From Zymobacter palmae (GTDB lineage Bacteria; Pseudomonadota; Gammaproteobacteria; Pseudomonadales; Halomonadaceae): DNA of 64,000 nt. The position numbers and the translations under genes were made by a program. The DNA lies in assembly GCF_003610015.1 (NCBI RefSeq), contig NZ_AP018933.1:372001-436000 (forward strand). Reading direction: 5' to 3'. Under the pieces are notes generated by a model. It searched no databases. It worked only from the letters and a program-made list of their open reading frames with translations, and was not told where the DNA came from. Shown here in pieces: positions 26,123-35,753 of the stretch (within the stretch, counting starts at the first letter, position 1; each line of letters opens with the position of its first letter).

Positions 26123-28984
26123 ATGAGCGATTCCAAGAACGACCGCAAGGATTACAAGCATACGCTGAACCTGCCTCAGACCGACTTCCCGATGCGGGGT
26201 GGTCTGCCGAAGCAAGAGCCGCAGCGATTGGCCCGTTGGACCGAGATGGACCTGTACGGCATGATTCGCCGCGCGCGCAAAGACAAGCCGCTGTTCTTGC
26301 TGCACGATGGCCCTCCCTATGCTAACGGTGACATCCACATTGGTCACGCTGTCAATAAGATCCTCAAGGACATCATCATCAAGTCGAAGACTGTCGCAGG
26401 CTTCGACGCACCCTATGTGCCGGGCTGGGACTGCCACGGCCTGCCAATCGAGCACAAGGTCGAAACGCTGTACGGCAAAGACATGTCCGCTGCCCGTACG
26501 CGTGAACTGTGCCGTGAATATGCCGCACAGCAGGTCGAAGGCCAGAAAGCCGGGTTCGTTCGCTTAGGGGTTTTGGGCGATTGGAATCACCCGTACCGCA
26601 CCATGGATTTCGATAATGAAGCGGGTGAAATCCGTGCGCTGGCGCGTCTGGTCGAAGAAGGTTATGTCTTTAAAGGCCTGAAACCGGTCAACTGGTGCTT
26701 CGATTGCGGTTCTGCTCTGGCGGAAGCCGAAGTCGAATATCAGGACAAGAAATCCGATGCCATCGACGTTGCGTTTGAAGTGGCACCGGACGACAGCGCT
26801 AAACTGGCGGCAGCTTTCGGCCTGACGTCGCTGCCGAAAACGACCTCCATCGTTATCTGGACCACCACGCCGTGGACTATTCCGGCCAACCAAGCGCTCA
26901 ACGTTCACCCCGACTTCGTCTACGTGCTGGTCGATACTGGTGATCGCATCCTGCTGCTGGCCGAAACGCTTTATGAAGCGTGTCTGGAACGCTATGGCCT
27001 GACCGGCCAGGTTATTGCGCGTGCTCAGGGTAGCACGCTGGATCACATTCGCTTCCAGCACCCGTTCTACGACCGCGTTTCCCCAGTCTTCTTGGCGGAA
27101 TACGTCGAAGACGGTGCTGGTACTGGTATCGTTCACTCTGCACCGGCCTACGGTGAGGACGATTTCTATACCTGCCGCCGTAATGGCTTCACCAACGATG
27201 ACATCCTGAACCCGGTACAGTCGAACGGTCACTACGTGGACGATCTGCCGTTCTTCGGTGGCATGTTCATCTGGAAGGCCAACCCGCTGATCATCGAGAA
27301 GCTGCGCGACGTCAATTCGCTGATGGCGCACGATCCGATCGTGCACAGCTACATGCACTGCTGGCGCCACAAAACGCCGCTGATCTACCGCGCAACGGCG
27401 CAGTGGTTCATCGGTATGGACCACCAGCCTGAAGAAGGCCGCGCCACGCTGCGCGAAGCGGCCAAGCAGAGTGTCGAAGACACTCAGTTCGTTCCGGCGT
27501 GGGGCAAGGCGCGTTTGCAGGGCATGATCGAACAGCGTCCTGACTGGTGTATCTCTCGCCAGCGCAATTGGGGCGTACCGATTCCGTTCTTCCTCCACCG
27601 TCAGACTGGCGAACTGCATCCGCGTACCGTCGAGCTGATGGAAGACGTTGCACGTTTGGTCGAAAAGTCGGGCATCGAAGCATGGTTCAGCCTTGATCCG
27701 GCTACGCTGCTGGGCGACGACGCCGACAAGTACGAGAAAGTGACCGATACGCTGGACGTATGGTTCGATTCCGGAACAACGCACTACCACGTTCTGCGCT
27801 GCTCGCACCCGATGGGACATGAAGAAGGCCCGCGTGCCGACCTGTACCTCGAAGGCTCCGACCAGCACCGTGGCTGGTTCCAGTCCTCGTTGCTGACAGG
27901 CGCAGGCATCGACGGCCACGCGCCGTACCGTTCGCTGCTGACGCACGGTTTCACCGTGGATGCTCAGGGCCGCAAGATGTCCAAGTCGATCGGCAACACG
28001 GTTGCTCCGCAGGAAGTCATGGACAAGCTGGGCGCAGATATCTTGCGTCTGTGGGTGGCGTCGACCGACTACAGTGGTGAAATGGCGATCTCCGACGAGA
28101 TCCTCAAGCGCACGGCCGATGCCTATCGTCGTATCCGCAACACGGCGCGCTTCATGCTGGCGAACATCAACGGTTTCGAACCGGCCAAGCATAGCGTGGC
28201 ACCTGCTGACATGCTGGCGCTCGACCGTTGGGCCATCGACCGTGCCGCACAGCTGCAGGAACGCATCCAGAAAGCGTACGAAGAGTATCGCTTCCTGGAT
28301 GTATATCAGCAGCTATTGACGTTCTGCTCCAGTGATATGGGGGGCTTCTACCTCGACATTATCAAGGATCGTCAGTACACCACGCAGGAAGACTCGCTGG
28401 CGCGCCGCAGCTGCCAGACGGCACTGTTCAAGATCCTCTCTGCGCTGACGCGCTGGATCTCTCCGATCCTGTCGTTCACCGCCGAAGAGATCTACGGACT
28501 GCTGCCGGGCGAACGTCTCGAAAGCGTACATCTGGAAGAGTATGCCGACGACCTGACCTGCCTGCCGAACGACGATGCGTTCGGTCGTGAATTCTGGGAA
28601 GACGTGATGGCCGTCAAACATGCGGTCAACAAGTGCTTGGAAGACGCGCGTAACCAGGGACTGGTCAAGGGCTCGCTGGATACTGAAGTAACGCTGTTCG
28701 CTAACGACGCGCTGCTGACAACGCTGGGCCGTCTGGAGGACGAACTGCGTTTCGTACTGCTGACATCTGACGCGATGCTCAAGCCGCTCGCGGACGCTGT
28801 GGATGCAACGGATACCGAAATCGACGGTCTCAAGGTCAGCGTTCGTGTCAGCCCGTATCCGAAATGCGAGCGCAGCTGGGAGCACCGTCCGGAAGTCGGT
28901 CAGGATCCTGAGCACCCGACGCTGTGCGCACGCTGCATTGCCAACCTGCCGGAAGGCCCGGGCGAAGTCCGTCACTTCGTGTGA
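26123..28984 (+). CDS. ileS: Isoleucyl-tRNA synthetase
   Basis: 953 residues. It has the class I HIGH signature in [12 protein letters not shown], the CP1 editing domain ([12 protein letters not shown]), KMSKS in [14 protein letters not shown]-type DYSGE, and a C-terminal zinc ribbon with paired Cys (CERSWEH ... CARC). It charges tRNA-Ile and edits Val. The ATG at 26123 is chosen over a TTG six bases upstream. Codon use is very even and G+C-rich, as in highly expressed genes. A long antisense frame over it is a shadow. Confidence 0.98.
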   Translation: MSDSKNDRKDYKHTLNLPQTDFPMRGGLPKQEPQRLARWTEMDLYGMIRRARKDKPLFLLHDGPPYANGDIHIGHAVNKILKDIIIKSKTVAGFDAPYVPGWDCHGLPIEHKVETLYGKDMSAARTRELCREYAAQQVEGQKAGFVRLGVLGDWNHPYRTMDFDNEAGEIRALARLVEEGYVFKGLKPVNWCFDCGSALAEAEVEYQDKKSDAIDVAFEVAPDDSAKLAAAFGLTSLPKTTSIVIWTTTPWTIPANQALNVHPDFVYVLVDTGDRILLLAETLYEACLERYGLTGQVIARAQGSTLDHIRFQHPFYDRVSPVFLAEYVEDGAGTGIVHSAPAYGEDDFYTCRRNGFTNDDILNPVQSNGHYVDDLPFFGGMFIWKANPLIIEKLRDVNSLMAHDPIVHSYMHCWRHKTPLIYRATAQWFIGMDHQPEEGRATLREAAKQSVEDTQFVPAWGKARLQGMIEQRPDWCISRQRNWGVPIPFFLHRQTGELHPRTVELMEDVARLVEKSGIEAWFSLDPATLLGDDADKYEKVTDTLDVWFDSGTTHYHVLRCSHPMGHEEGPRADLYLEGSDQHRGWFQSSLLTGAGIDGHAPYRSLLTHGFTVDAQGRKMSKSIGNTVAPQEVMDKLGADILRLWVASTDYSGEMAISDEILKRTADAYRRIRNTARFMLANINGFEPAKHSVAPADMLALDRWAIDRAAQLQERIQKAYEEYRFLDVYQQLLTFCSSDMGGFYLDIIKDRQYTTQEDSLARRSCQTALFKILSALTRWISPILSFTAEEIYGLLPGERLESVHLEEYADDLTCLPNDDAFGREFWEDVMAVKHAVNKCLEDARNQGLVKGSLDTEVTLFANDALLTTLGRLEDELRFVLLTSDAMLKPLADAVDATDTEIDGLKVSVRVSPYPKCERSWEHRPEVGQDPEHPTLCARCIANLPEGPGEVRHFV

Positions 28985-29144
28985 CGTGCCGCCGGTAGCG
29001 CTTGATCGGGTACTCGTGGACACTTCCGGCCTTGGTCGGGAGTGTCTCGGTCTCGCTGATGTGAGCGCTGTCCATGGGGACTGGCAGACGGCGTAGGTCG
29101 AGGTCGCTTTCTTTAAGCGCGCATGGCCTGCGTCCGGATCATTG

Positions 29145-29176
29145 CAATGGCAGATGCCGAGGGGTATCTGCCATTG
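29145..29176 (+). terminator. Hairpin between ileS and lspA
   Basis: CAATGGCAGAT and ATCTGCCATTG form an 11-bp perfect stem with a 10-base loop, followed by a broken T-run (TGTTTCCT), 160 bases past ileS. Probably an attenuator or leaky terminator. Confidence 0.45.
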
Positions 29177-29212
29177 TGTTTCCTATCACTTCTATTGCAG
29201 GGAAGCGATGTC

Positions 29213-29755
29213 ATGAGTAGCCACTCGAACGGACATCAGATGCCAGATGGAAAACCGATGAAATCGGCGATCAGCTGGATCTGGCTATCGGTGCTGATGA
29301 TCGTGCTGGATCTAGGATCGAAGGCACTAGTAAGACTTTATCTGGGTGAGAACGACGCGGTCACGGTTATTCCGGGCTTCTTCGATCTGCGCCTGCTGTA
29401 CAACTACGGTGCAGCGTTCAGTTTCCTTGCGGACCATTCCGGTTGGCAGCGCTGGCTGTTCGCCATCATTGCCATTGCCGTCGTGATTGGCATGATCGTG
29501 TGGATGATGCGCATGCCGCGTAACCGCTACTGGCAGGCCATTTCAGCTGCGCTGGTGGTTGGCGGTGCCCTTGGTAACCTATATGACCGCGTGTTGGCCG
29601 GTCGTGTCACAGACTTTCTGTCATTCCACTGGCAGAATACGTACTACTATCCCGCCTTCAACATTGCTGATTCCGCCATCGTGGTGGGCATGCTGATGCT
29701 GATCTGGGATAGCTTGCGCCGTAAGAAACCCGCCGTTTCCGATCCGGCAGCGTGA
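29213..29755 (+). CDS. lspA: Lipoprotein signal peptidase (SPase II)
   Basis: 180 residues from MSSHSNG, with GGAAG upstream. Four transmembrane segments and the two catalytic aspartates, in GNLYDRV and FNIADS. It cleaves prolipoproteins such as BamD in this window after lipidation. An upstream in-frame ATG at 29123 would add 30 residues that do not look like LspA. It follows ileS as in most gammaproteobacteria, but the usual next gene, fkpB, is absent. Confidence 0.95.
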   Translation: MSSHSNGHQMPDGKPMKSAISWIWLSVLMIVLDLGSKALVRLYLGENDAVTVIPGFFDLRLLYNYGAAFSFLADHSGWQRWLFAIIAIAVVIGMIVWMMRMPRNRYWQAISAALVVGGALGNLYDRVLAGRVTDFLSFHWQNTYYYPAFNIADSAIVVGMLMLIWDSLRRKKPAVSDPAA

Positions 29756-29820
29756 TACCCATAGGCTGATACCCGCACCGCAGACGGTGCCGGGTCACTT
29801 CTCGCCTATTCAAAGACCTC

Positions 29821-29854
29821 GCTGTCCTATCCTAGAGATAAGGACAGCGCTTTT
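29821..29854 (+). terminator. Intrinsic terminator between lspA and ispH
   Basis: GCTGTCCT ... AGGACAGC stem, extended by ATC/GAT, then GCTTTT. It abuts an in-frame ATG at 29855, which argues that ispH starts downstream of it. Confidence 0.55.
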
Positions 29855-29908
29855 ATGTCTGAATACGCCGTGCCACGGTGGTTCATTACTGCAACGAGGC
29901 CTTTTACC

Positions 29909-30883
29909 ATGAGCGATTCAACGCCATCCATGCGGATCCTTCTCGCCAACCCGCGAGGGTTCTGCGCGGGGGTCGACCGTGCGATCGACATCGTCAATCG
30001 CGCCCTCGATATCTTTGGCGCGCCGCTCTATGTCCGCCATGAAGTTGTCCACAACCGGTTCGTCGTCGATACGCTGCGCGCTCGCGGTGCGATTTTCGTC
30101 GAGGAGCTGGATGATGTGCCGGACAACACGCTGGTGATCTTTTCCGCTCACGGGGTACCGAAATCGGTGCAGCAGGAAGCCGAAGCGCGTGGGCTCAAGG
30201 TCTTCGATGCGACCTGCCCGCTGGTCACCAAGGTGCATATGGAAGTGCTGCGCTACTCGCGTCATGCCCAAGAATGCATCCTGATCGGTCACGAAGGGCA
30301 TCCGGAGGTGGAAGGCACCCTCGGGCGCTACGATCACAGCTTCGGTGGGAATATCTACTTGGTGGAAGATGCCGAGGATGTGGCTGCGTTGAACGTGAAG
30401 GATCCCGAGCATTTGGCGTATGTCACTCAGACAACGCTATCGATGGACGACACTGCTGCCGTTATCGACGCACTGCGTGACAAGTACCCCGCCATCAAGG
30501 GGCCGGGCAAGGATGACATCTGCTATGCCACGCAGAATCGCCAAGATGCGGTGCGCCAGCTGGCCGCGGACAGCGATGTCGTGCTGGTGGTCGGCAGCCC
30601 CAACAGCTCCAACTCCAATCGTCTGCGCGAACTGGCCGAGCGGATGGATACGCCTGCTCACCTGATCGACGATGCCAGCCAGATTGACCCCGCATGGTTT
30701 GAAGGCTGCACTTCCATTGGCCTGACCGCGGGTGCGAGTGCCCCAGAGATACTGGTGGAAGGTGTCATCAATCGTCTGCGCGAGCTGGGAGCGGGACTGC
30801 CTGAAGAGCTAGAAGGGCGTAAGGAAACCATGACCTTCAACCTGCCGCGTGAACTGCGGACAGGGATTATTGCAAGCCACTGA
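29909..30883 (+). CDS. ispH: 4-hydroxy-3-methylbut-2-enyl diphosphate reductase (IspH/LytB)
   Basis: 324 residues. The three Fe-S cysteines lie in [24 protein letters not shown] and [11 protein letters not shown]; the substrate-binding histidines EVVHNRFV and GHEGHPEV are present, and [10 protein letters not shown] is typical. It catalyses the last step of the MEP isoprenoid pathway. The start at 29909 (MSDSTP) is preferred over 29855, which directly abuts a terminator hairpin; [11 protein letters not shown] at 29930 is another option. Confidence 0.96.
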   Translation: MSDSTPSMRILLANPRGFCAGVDRAIDIVNRALDIFGAPLYVRHEVVHNRFVVDTLRARGAIFVEELDDVPDNTLVIFSAHGVPKSVQQEAEARGLKVFDATCPLVTKVHMEVLRYSRHAQECILIGHEGHPEVEGTLGRYDHSFGGNIYLVEDAEDVAALNVKDPEHLAYVTQTTLSMDDTAAVIDALRDKYPAIKGPGKDDICYATQNRQDAVRQLAADSDVVLVVGSPNSSNSNRLRELAERMDTPAHLIDDASQIDPAWFEGCTSIGLTAGASAPEILVEGVINRLRELGAGLPEELEGRKETMTFNLPRELRTGIIASH

Positions 30884-30892
30884 TATCACGTT

Positions 30893-30936
30893 GTTTGAGC
30901 GAAACGAGTCAGTTGTTCCGGCCCTTTCGCTCAAAC
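30893..30936. terminator. 12-bp perfect inverted repeat after ispH
   Basis: GTTTGAGCGAAA and TTTCGCTCAAAC are separated by 20 bases between the convergent ispH and the A+T-rich minus-strand pair. Likely a transcription barrier for either side; no clean T-run. Confidence 0.45.
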
Positions 30937-30958
30937 ATTCTTCATTTAAGAAGATAAT

Positions 30959-31417
30959 TTAAGAGGAGTGGGGGGCTTTTCTGATTTTCAGTGTGCTTCT
31001 TATTTTTATTCGTCTCTTTATTTCCTTATAAAGACGGCCTGTAAAAAAAGTGGGCTTTCTAGTAATGGATAATTCCCATGGTATTTCTGCAATAAATTGG
31101 AATAAAATGCTGTCTTTCTGTACCGCGAGCATTTTGAATATGCCGGTGGAATAAGGGACGAACATCGTCATGCTGTCCAAAGTCGATTTTTTATGTAGAT
31201 CGACATGCGATATATAAAGGGCTTCTTCAAAAAGACTGTCATCTGTTGTAAATAATATGTAAGTATCATTGCCAGCATCAACACACGCTTCTAATAGACA
31301 GCCGGGTACCATGATACCCGTATCGCTGTTTTTTATGCGTATTTCCGAACATGATGATTTATACTGGGTACGGTCAGTTCTTATGATAAGTTGAACATCT
31401 ATAGTATTGTCTTTCAT
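30959..31417 (-). CDS. Unknown protein, candidate immunity partner
   Basis: 152 residues from the ATG at 31417 (MKDNTID), with GGAG seven bases upstream. I do not recognise the family. It reads as a mostly beta-strand soluble domain (alternating hydrophobic and charged residues) with a very basic C-terminus and no signal peptide. It begins one base after the stop of the pore-former-like gene upstream, so the two are translationally coupled. The pair is clearly more A+T-rich than the flanking housekeeping genes, a sign of transfer. Small genes coupled behind toxins are often immunity factors; that is inference from arrangement only. Confidence 0.55.
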   Translation of the reverse strand: MKDNTIDVQLIIRTDRTQYKSSCSEIRIKNSDTGIMVPGCLLEACVDAGNDTYILFTTDDSLFEEALYISHVDLHKKSTLDSMTMFVPYSTGIFKMLAVQKDSILFQFIAEIPWELSITRKPTFFTGRLYKEIKRRIKIRSTLKIRKAPHSS

Positions 31418-31418
31418 A

Positions 31419-32120
31419 TCAACTCCAGAGATTACCAGCGCCCCACGCGGCAAGTGCACCTCCAATAAATCCACCTACGATGACGCATACAGGGGCACCT
31501 GGTCCACAGACTAGGCCTGCAGCAGCTCCTCCCGCCCATCCTCCGGCTAGCCCCGATCCCATAATGAATGTTTGTCGCCCGGCTTCATTCAATTTGTCAT
31601 CTGCGTTGTATACTTCACATATAGATATAGCGATAGACAAGAATAGAAGACCTTTCCCCACACGAGATAAAGTCCCCATCCTTTGGTTTACAGCACTGTT
31701 CGATCTTCCAGCAGATTCAACGATGTTTGCATAGACGCTATTTTGCTGTTCGGCAGAAAGCGCTTCAAATGGGATATGCTTGCCATACATGGATGTCGCT
31801 TTTTTTATGACAAGCTCTTCTAGCGTTTTCCCGGTAGCTTTCAGTTGGTGAGCCATTGCTTGGCCCAGAGGAGTGCTCCTTTGTCTGATCAAGTCCATTA
31901 TTACATTGCGCGTCTCCTGAGCTTCTTGAGCCGCTTGTTTCCATGTTGTAGAGCCATTGGCGACTTTTTCTTTTAGACTGTCAGACATTTCTTTTATTCG
32001 TCTCGAATACTCAAGACGTAAATTTGGATCGATAGTTAAGCGCGCTGCGGCAGTAGTCACATCGCCTTGCAACATGTTTATAGCATCTTCGAAAACATCT
32101 TGGCCGTTATCATTTTTCAT
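31419..32120 (-). CDS. Unknown protein with helical N-domain and glycine-rich hydrophobic C-terminus, candidate pore-forming toxin
   Basis: 233 residues from the ATG at 32120 (MKNDNG); an upstream frame start at 32180 is less likely. The first ~150 residues are charged and helical (VFEDAINMLQ ... QAAQEAQETR). After a first hydrophobic helix (GLLFLSIAISI) and NEAGRQ, the C-terminus is a long Gly/Ala-rich membrane hairpin (GGWAGGAAAG, then CGPGAPVC, then GGFIGGALAAWGAG). Such glycine-zipper hairpins occur at the end of pore-forming bacteriocins and secreted antibacterial effectors. No secretion gene (VgrG, PAAR, Rhs) is adjacent. Function is not proven. Confidence 0.5.
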   Translation of the reverse strand: MKNDNGQDVFEDAINMLQGDVTTAAARLTIDPNLRLEYSRRIKEMSDSLKEKVANGSTTWKQAAQEAQETRNVIMDLIRQRSTPLGQAMAHQLKATGKTLEELVIKKATSMYGKHIPFEALSAEQQNSVYANIVESAGRSNSAVNQRMGTLSRVGKGLLFLSIAISICEVYNADDKLNEAGRQTFIMGSGLAGGWAGGAAAGLVCGPGAPVCVIVGGFIGGALAAWGAGNLWS

Positions 32121-32377
32121 TATCCCTATTCTTCTCAATTGTGGTGAATAGATGTGTGATTGTTTATAACAGTGCGTCATTTATTATAATGGTTGACAAT
32201 GAGTTAATATGAGTCGTCGGAGATTTATTGTTCTATGGTTAATGGTGCTAAAATTACACCCATAATGAGTTAAATCTCTCATATTTGACTGTTGTAGGTA
32301 ACTCGCTCTCTTCCTGTCTCTAGAACGGCTTTGTCTTGTCGTAGACATTCTTGAGCACAGACAGGAGGAAGCACTAT

Positions 32378-32767
32378 ATGCCTTTGTTAGCGCATGACGT
32401 AAATGACCGCGGTTTTATGCTATGGGAGGCGTTGGTCAGCTGTGGAGTACTGGCGGCTATGACGCAGGCATTGATGAGCGTTTCGTTGGCAACACTCAAA
32501 GCGGAGGGCGTTCGGCTTCACCAGCAGGCGGCGCAGCGCTGGGCACTGTCGACGGCGGATCAGTTGGCGGCAGGCGTTTCGTTGGCGGGTCGGGTGGCCC
32601 TGACAGACGCGTTGCTGCCATCGGGTGTGGCCTGTCTGAGTGAGCATCCTCCTTGGCGGCTGTTATCTGTACGCTGGCAGCGCGATCGGCAACAGCCCCT
32701 GCCGGAGTGCTATGGGGATTGGCCACTTGCGCAGCAACTGTGTCTGGATAAGGAGCCCTGCGCATGA
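32378..32767 (+). CDS. pilV: Minor type IV pilin, PilV-like
   Basis: 129 residues from the ATG at 32378, chosen because AGGAGG lies nine bases upstream. It has a prepilin leader ending in Gly (DRGFMLWEALVS): cleavage before Phe, Glu at +5, then a hydrophobic helix. The rest has little family signal. It is first of a run of three overlapping pilin-like genes downstream of ispH, a known location of minor pilin operons. PilV-type pilins prime pilus assembly. The PilV name is from position and motif. Confidence 0.65.
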   Translation: MPLLAHDVNDRGFMLWEALVSCGVLAAMTQALMSVSLATLKAEGVRLHQQAAQRWALSTADQLAAGVSLAGRVALTDALLPSGVACLSEHPPWRLLSVRWQRDRQQPLPECYGDWPLAQQLCLDKEPCA

Positions 32768-33387
32768 AGAGGGCCGTTACTGTTTTCTCACCATGGGTGA
32801 ACCTTGAACGGGATGTCGCGCAGGGTGGAACTGAGGCGGGGGGAATGCTGCTGCGTACCCTTGTGGCCCTAGGGTTGGGGGCCCTACTGCTGTCGGTCGC
32901 GGCGCAGGTGGCTCTGATGCTGTGGCACCACTCGGCAGCGATAGCGGCAGTCGAGCAGGCCGAGCTGCGGGCCGTAAGCGTGGCCGCTGAGCTGACGCAG
33001 GCGCTTGCTACGGCCAGTGCGCTTCCCGATGCGGTGCACTGGACGGTGGGGAGTGATGAGGCGTCTGCCTTGGTGGTGCTGTCTTCTGTGACTGGTACTA
33101 CGGATAGTTACCGTTGGCATGCGGATGGCCGCCTTACCGTGCAGCATGCAGAGTTGCGTAACAGTGAGCGTCTCGCCAATGGGCTGACGCAGATGGCATG
33201 GCAGCCCGAGGCTACTGGTCAGGGTGGTTGGCTGCACGTTGAGGCTGCAAGCGATAGTCAACCTTTTCGGCTGGGGAATCATTATCGTACGGGATGCCAT
33301 GCGGCGCTGGCTCAAGCCTGTTATGCACTCGATCGCTACGTGGCCCGCCCTGCCTTAGTCGACGGGCTGGGGGAGACATCGCCATGA
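32764..33387 (+). CDS. pilW: Minor type IV pilin, PilW-like, with atypical leader
   Basis: 207 residues, start overlapping the end of pilV by four bases. A short leader (about 27 residues) ends at EAGG, then MLLRTLVALGLGALLLSV forms the N-terminal helix; the +5 Glu of normal prepilins is Thr here. The C-terminal region (FRLGNHYRTGCH) resembles PilW-type minor pilins. Likely a component of the pilus initiation complex. The missing Glu may impair assembly or mark divergence. Confidence 0.55.
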   Translation: MKRAVTVFSPWVNLERDVAQGGTEAGGMLLRTLVALGLGALLLSVAAQVALMLWHHSAAIAAVEQAELRAVSVAAELTQALATASALPDAVHWTVGSDEASALVVLSSVTGTTDSYRWHADGRLTVQHAELRNSERLANGLTQMAWQPEATGQGGWLHVEAASDSQPFRLGNHYRTGCHAALAQACYALDRYVARPALVDGLGETSP

Positions 33388-33887
33388 CGAGATATGCGGT
33401 ACCGAGTGATGTCGGTGGTGAAAGTGGCTCTGTGCTGCTCGCTGTGGTCGGGTTAATGGCGGCGCTGGTGCTGATGGTGCTTTGTGCCAGCGAAGATGTT
33501 TTGGATGGCCTGCGGTTGGTGCAGGATCGTCAGCGGGTAGTGCAAGAACAGGTTGCGCTGGAAAATGAGTGGCAGTGCCTATGGTGGCACTGGCAGCAGA
33601 GCACGTTGAGTTTTCCACAGCCAGTGGCTGCCTGCGGGGCAAGTGCTCTGTCAGTAGGGGGGCTTAAATCAGTAGCGTGGGTCGAACCCTCGCCGCCGTG
33701 CCTGGCAGCAGAGGGCGAACGATGTACGGGAGCGTGGATCACGCTGCGTCATGCGCATGCTGATGACTGTCGTCTGCTGCAACAGTTCGTGCTTCGGCGC
33801 GAACGGTTTGAGCATGATCGAGTGATCGATGCCAAGCTGTGGCGTGGTCAGCGACGCTGGCAATCCTGCTCGCTAGCGTCTTCATGA
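33384..33887 (+). CDS. PilX-like pilus assembly protein
   Basis: 167 residues from the ATG at 33384, which overlaps the pilW stop (ATGA). The N-terminus ESGSVLLAVVGLMAALVLMV matches the PilX pattern (Gly, small residue, Val/Leu, no Glu+5, long hydrophobic helix). The remainder is soluble and Cys-containing. It is last of the plus-strand pilin genes; its 3' end overlaps the convergent fimT by about 40 bases. pilY1 and pilE, which usually follow, are absent. Confidence 0.55.
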   Translation: MTRYAVPSDVGGESGSVLLAVVGLMAALVLMVLCASEDVLDGLRLVQDRQRVVQEQVALENEWQCLWWHWQQSTLSFPQPVAACGASALSVGGLKSVAWVEPSPPCLAAEGERCTGAWITLRHAHADDCRLLQQFVLRRERFEHDRVIDAKLWRGQRRWQSCSLASS

Positions 33888-34369
33888 CGTGCAGAGCCGA
33901 ACCGGTTAAAGACGAGGCGACGCCCCCTGCCGGACGCAGTACACAGTACGAACGTAGCGGTCAGCGCACTATCGAAGGCACGAGGCATGAAAAACAGTCG
34001 GTGGGCAGGGCCGGTAACGGCAACGCCGGTGGGCCAGTGGCGAGTGAGCAGTGGTGTACTGCGTGTGCCGGTGCGCAGTGTGATGCCTTGTTGCCAGTCG
34101 CTAAAGCCTTCGGGGTGCTGACTGTCCGAAAGTACGAGAGGTGTTCCGCGCAGGCGGGCATGTGTTCGGCCCTGCTGCATTAGCGCTGCCAGCTGACGCT
34201 CGGCAGCGTTGAGCTGAGCCGCTTCCTTGTGGTGGGAATAGGCTGTTACCCCGATAAAGGCCGTGGCGCTGATAAGGGCCATGGCGAGCAGAACGGACAA
34301 CAGCGTATACCCTTGGTCATCTGCCCAAGGCGCACACGGTGAGATATACGGTAGCGGTCGAGATGGCAT
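33848..34369 (-). CDS. fimT: GspH/FimT-family pseudopilin
   Basis: 173 residues on the opposite strand to pilVWX. The leader ends DQG and is followed by YTLLSVLLAMALISATAFIG; the +5 position is Ser instead of Glu. The C-terminal region (LVFNRFGSAR) matches the FimT/GspH end motif. It probably belongs to the same minor pilin set. The convergent overlap with the PilX-like gene is unusual and may reflect inversion of part of a once-linear operon. Confidence 0.6.
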   Translation of the reverse strand: MPSRPLPYISPCAPWADDQGYTLLSVLLAMALISATAFIGVTAYSHHKEAAQLNAAERQLAALMQQGRTHARLRGTPLVLSDSQHPEGFSDWQQGITLRTGTRSTPLLTRHWPTGVAVTGPAHRLFFMPRAFDSALTATFVLCTASGRGRRLVFNRFGSARHEDASEQDCQRR

Positions 34370-34468
34370 CGCTTGGCTCCATGAGACGAAAGAGGCGCAG
34401 CCCTCGAGGCTGCCTCAGAGTCGTCGTCATAAGGCCGAAGGTCTTGAGTCAAAAGCGAGAAGGGAAGC

Positions 34469-34726
34469 TCAGTCGCGGTGGAGTTGGTCCTGCTTGGCAT
34501 GATCCAGCGAGCAGTAATAGCGCTCTGACCTATTTTGATCTGGGTTAGCGGGCAGGCGTACGGCCTCGCGATTAGCGATGTGCACACCGCAGAAGGCACA
34601 GCGCACCATGCGGATCGGCGCGCGCGTGCCAGCAGCACGGTCGCTGCGCATCTGATAGCGACGACGCTTGATGAAGATGATGGCCGCACAGATAAGGCCA
34701 GCGATCAGGACGTAGCGAAAAGGCAT
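34469..34726 (-). CDS. PP0621-family small membrane protein
   Basis: 85 residues from MPFRYVL. One N-terminal transmembrane helix (VLIAGLICAAIIFI), a basic linker (KRRRYQ), then a zinc-ribbon-like cytosolic end with CAFCGVHI and YYCSLDHA. This matches the small PP0621 family of pseudomonads and halomonads, usually near pilin or two-component genes; function unknown. An earlier in-frame start at 34759 is possible but overlaps the bamD terminator. Confidence 0.75.
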   Translation of the reverse strand: MPFRYVLIAGLICAAIIFIKRRRYQMRSDRAAGTRAPIRMVRCAFCGVHIANREAVRLPANPDQNRSERYYCSLDHAKQDQLHRD

Positions 34727-34742
34727 AAGCAAGGCTCCAACG

Positions 34743-34770
34743 GGGAAAACGGTGCCCAAAGGGCACCGTT
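34743..34770 (-). terminator. Intrinsic terminator after bamD
   Basis: AACGGTGCCC / GGGCACCGTT, a 10-bp perfect stem with a 3-base loop, followed on the minus strand by TTTTCC, 35 bases past the bamD stop. Confidence 0.75.
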
Positions 34771-34804
34771 ACCGAGTCTCATGGGCACGCACCATTCGCC
34801 GTCT

Positions 34805-35608
34805 TCACTCGTTGAGCGACAGCGTGCCCTTCACATAGCGTGGATGGAAGATACCATCACGCACCTGCGGGTGATCCGGTTTGTTGTGCTCAAGAATGGC
34901 CAGTGTTTCCTGCGCTCGGTCCTTAGCACCCAGCCCCATATAGCCTTCGACCATCACGGCCAGCGCATCGGCGTTGGCGGAGGTCTGCGGATAGTGCTCG
35001 ATTACCCAGCGACCGCGTTCGACTGCGGCAACATAGGCTTTGCGGCGCAGATAGAAGTCAGCGGCTTGCAGTTCATGGCGGGCCAGTACGTTGCGCAGGT
35101 AGATAATGCGCTGACGGGCATCCGCGGCATAGGGACTGCTAGGGAAGCGGCGAGCCAGTTCGCTGAAGTCGACGTAGGCATCGCGGCTAGAGCCAAGATC
35201 ACGCTTGGAAATGTCGATCAGATCGAGGCTTTCTAGGCTGAAGCGGCCTGCTTCCCACGCGGCCAAGCCACGCAGATAATAGGCATAGTCGACCTGAGGA
35301 TCGTTCGGGTGCAGGCGCACGTAGCGGGTTGCCGTCGAACGCACCAGTTCCCAGCTACCGATCTGATAGTAGGCATACATCAGCGCCAGCTGGGTTTGCT
35401 GTGCGTGCTGGCCAAACGGGTAACGGCTGTCGAGCGTTTCGAGCTGGGTGACCGCGCTGGAGTAGCGGCCGTTGTTCAACGCCTCGATGGCTTGCTGGTA
35501 AAGCTGTTGCTCTGGCTGCCGAGCAAGGACTTCCTTGGAAGGGCCGCTGGCGCATCCTGCCAGCAGTGCGGTGGCCAGGACAATGGCACTCAGTGAAGTG
35601 GCACGCAT
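34805..35608 (-). CDS. bamD: Outer membrane assembly lipoprotein BamD
   Basis: 267 residues from the second of two adjacent ATGs, with AGAGG six bases upstream. Lipoprotein signal with lipobox LLAGC, then five TPR-like repeats (YQQAIEALNNGRYSSAVTQL and following). It is part of the BAM complex that inserts beta-barrel proteins into the outer membrane. The gene is divergent from rluD, the conserved gammaproteobacterial arrangement, and is followed by a clear terminator. Confidence 0.95.
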   Translation of the reverse strand: MRATSLSAIVLATALLAGCASGPSKEVLARQPEQQLYQQAIEALNNGRYSSAVTQLETLDSRYPFGQHAQQTQLALMYAYYQIGSWELVRSTATRYVRLHPNDPQVDYAYYLRGLAAWEAGRFSLESLDLIDISKRDLGSSRDAYVDFSELARRFPSSPYAADARQRIIYLRNVLARHELQAADFYLRRKAYVAAVERGRWVIEHYPQTSANADALAVMVEGYMGLGAKDRAQETLAILEHNKPDHPQVRDGIFHPRYVKGTLSLNE

Positions 35609-35741
35609 CATTTTCCTCTTGTCAGGCAAGCCGCGGCATTCCCGCTTCTGGTAGAATCGCCGCTCTGAATGTGTACGGTGTCATGCGGTCGGGGTGCGAA
35701 AAGCATCGCGCACGGTACGTTTCTGCCGGAGGCCTTATATG

Positions 35742-35753
35742 CCGACCGGTCGG
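35742..35753. promoter_or_regulatory. 12-bp perfect palindrome between bamD and rluD
   Basis: CCGACCGGTCGG lies in the 287-base divergent region. A possible regulator site, but a G+C-rich 12-mer palindrome can occur by chance. Confidence 0.25.

Noticed and set aside
26564-28192. 542-codon minus-strand open frame antisense to ileS
   Set aside because: It is the complement of a highly biased, G+C-rich ileS reading frame; no ribosome binding site or recognisable domain.
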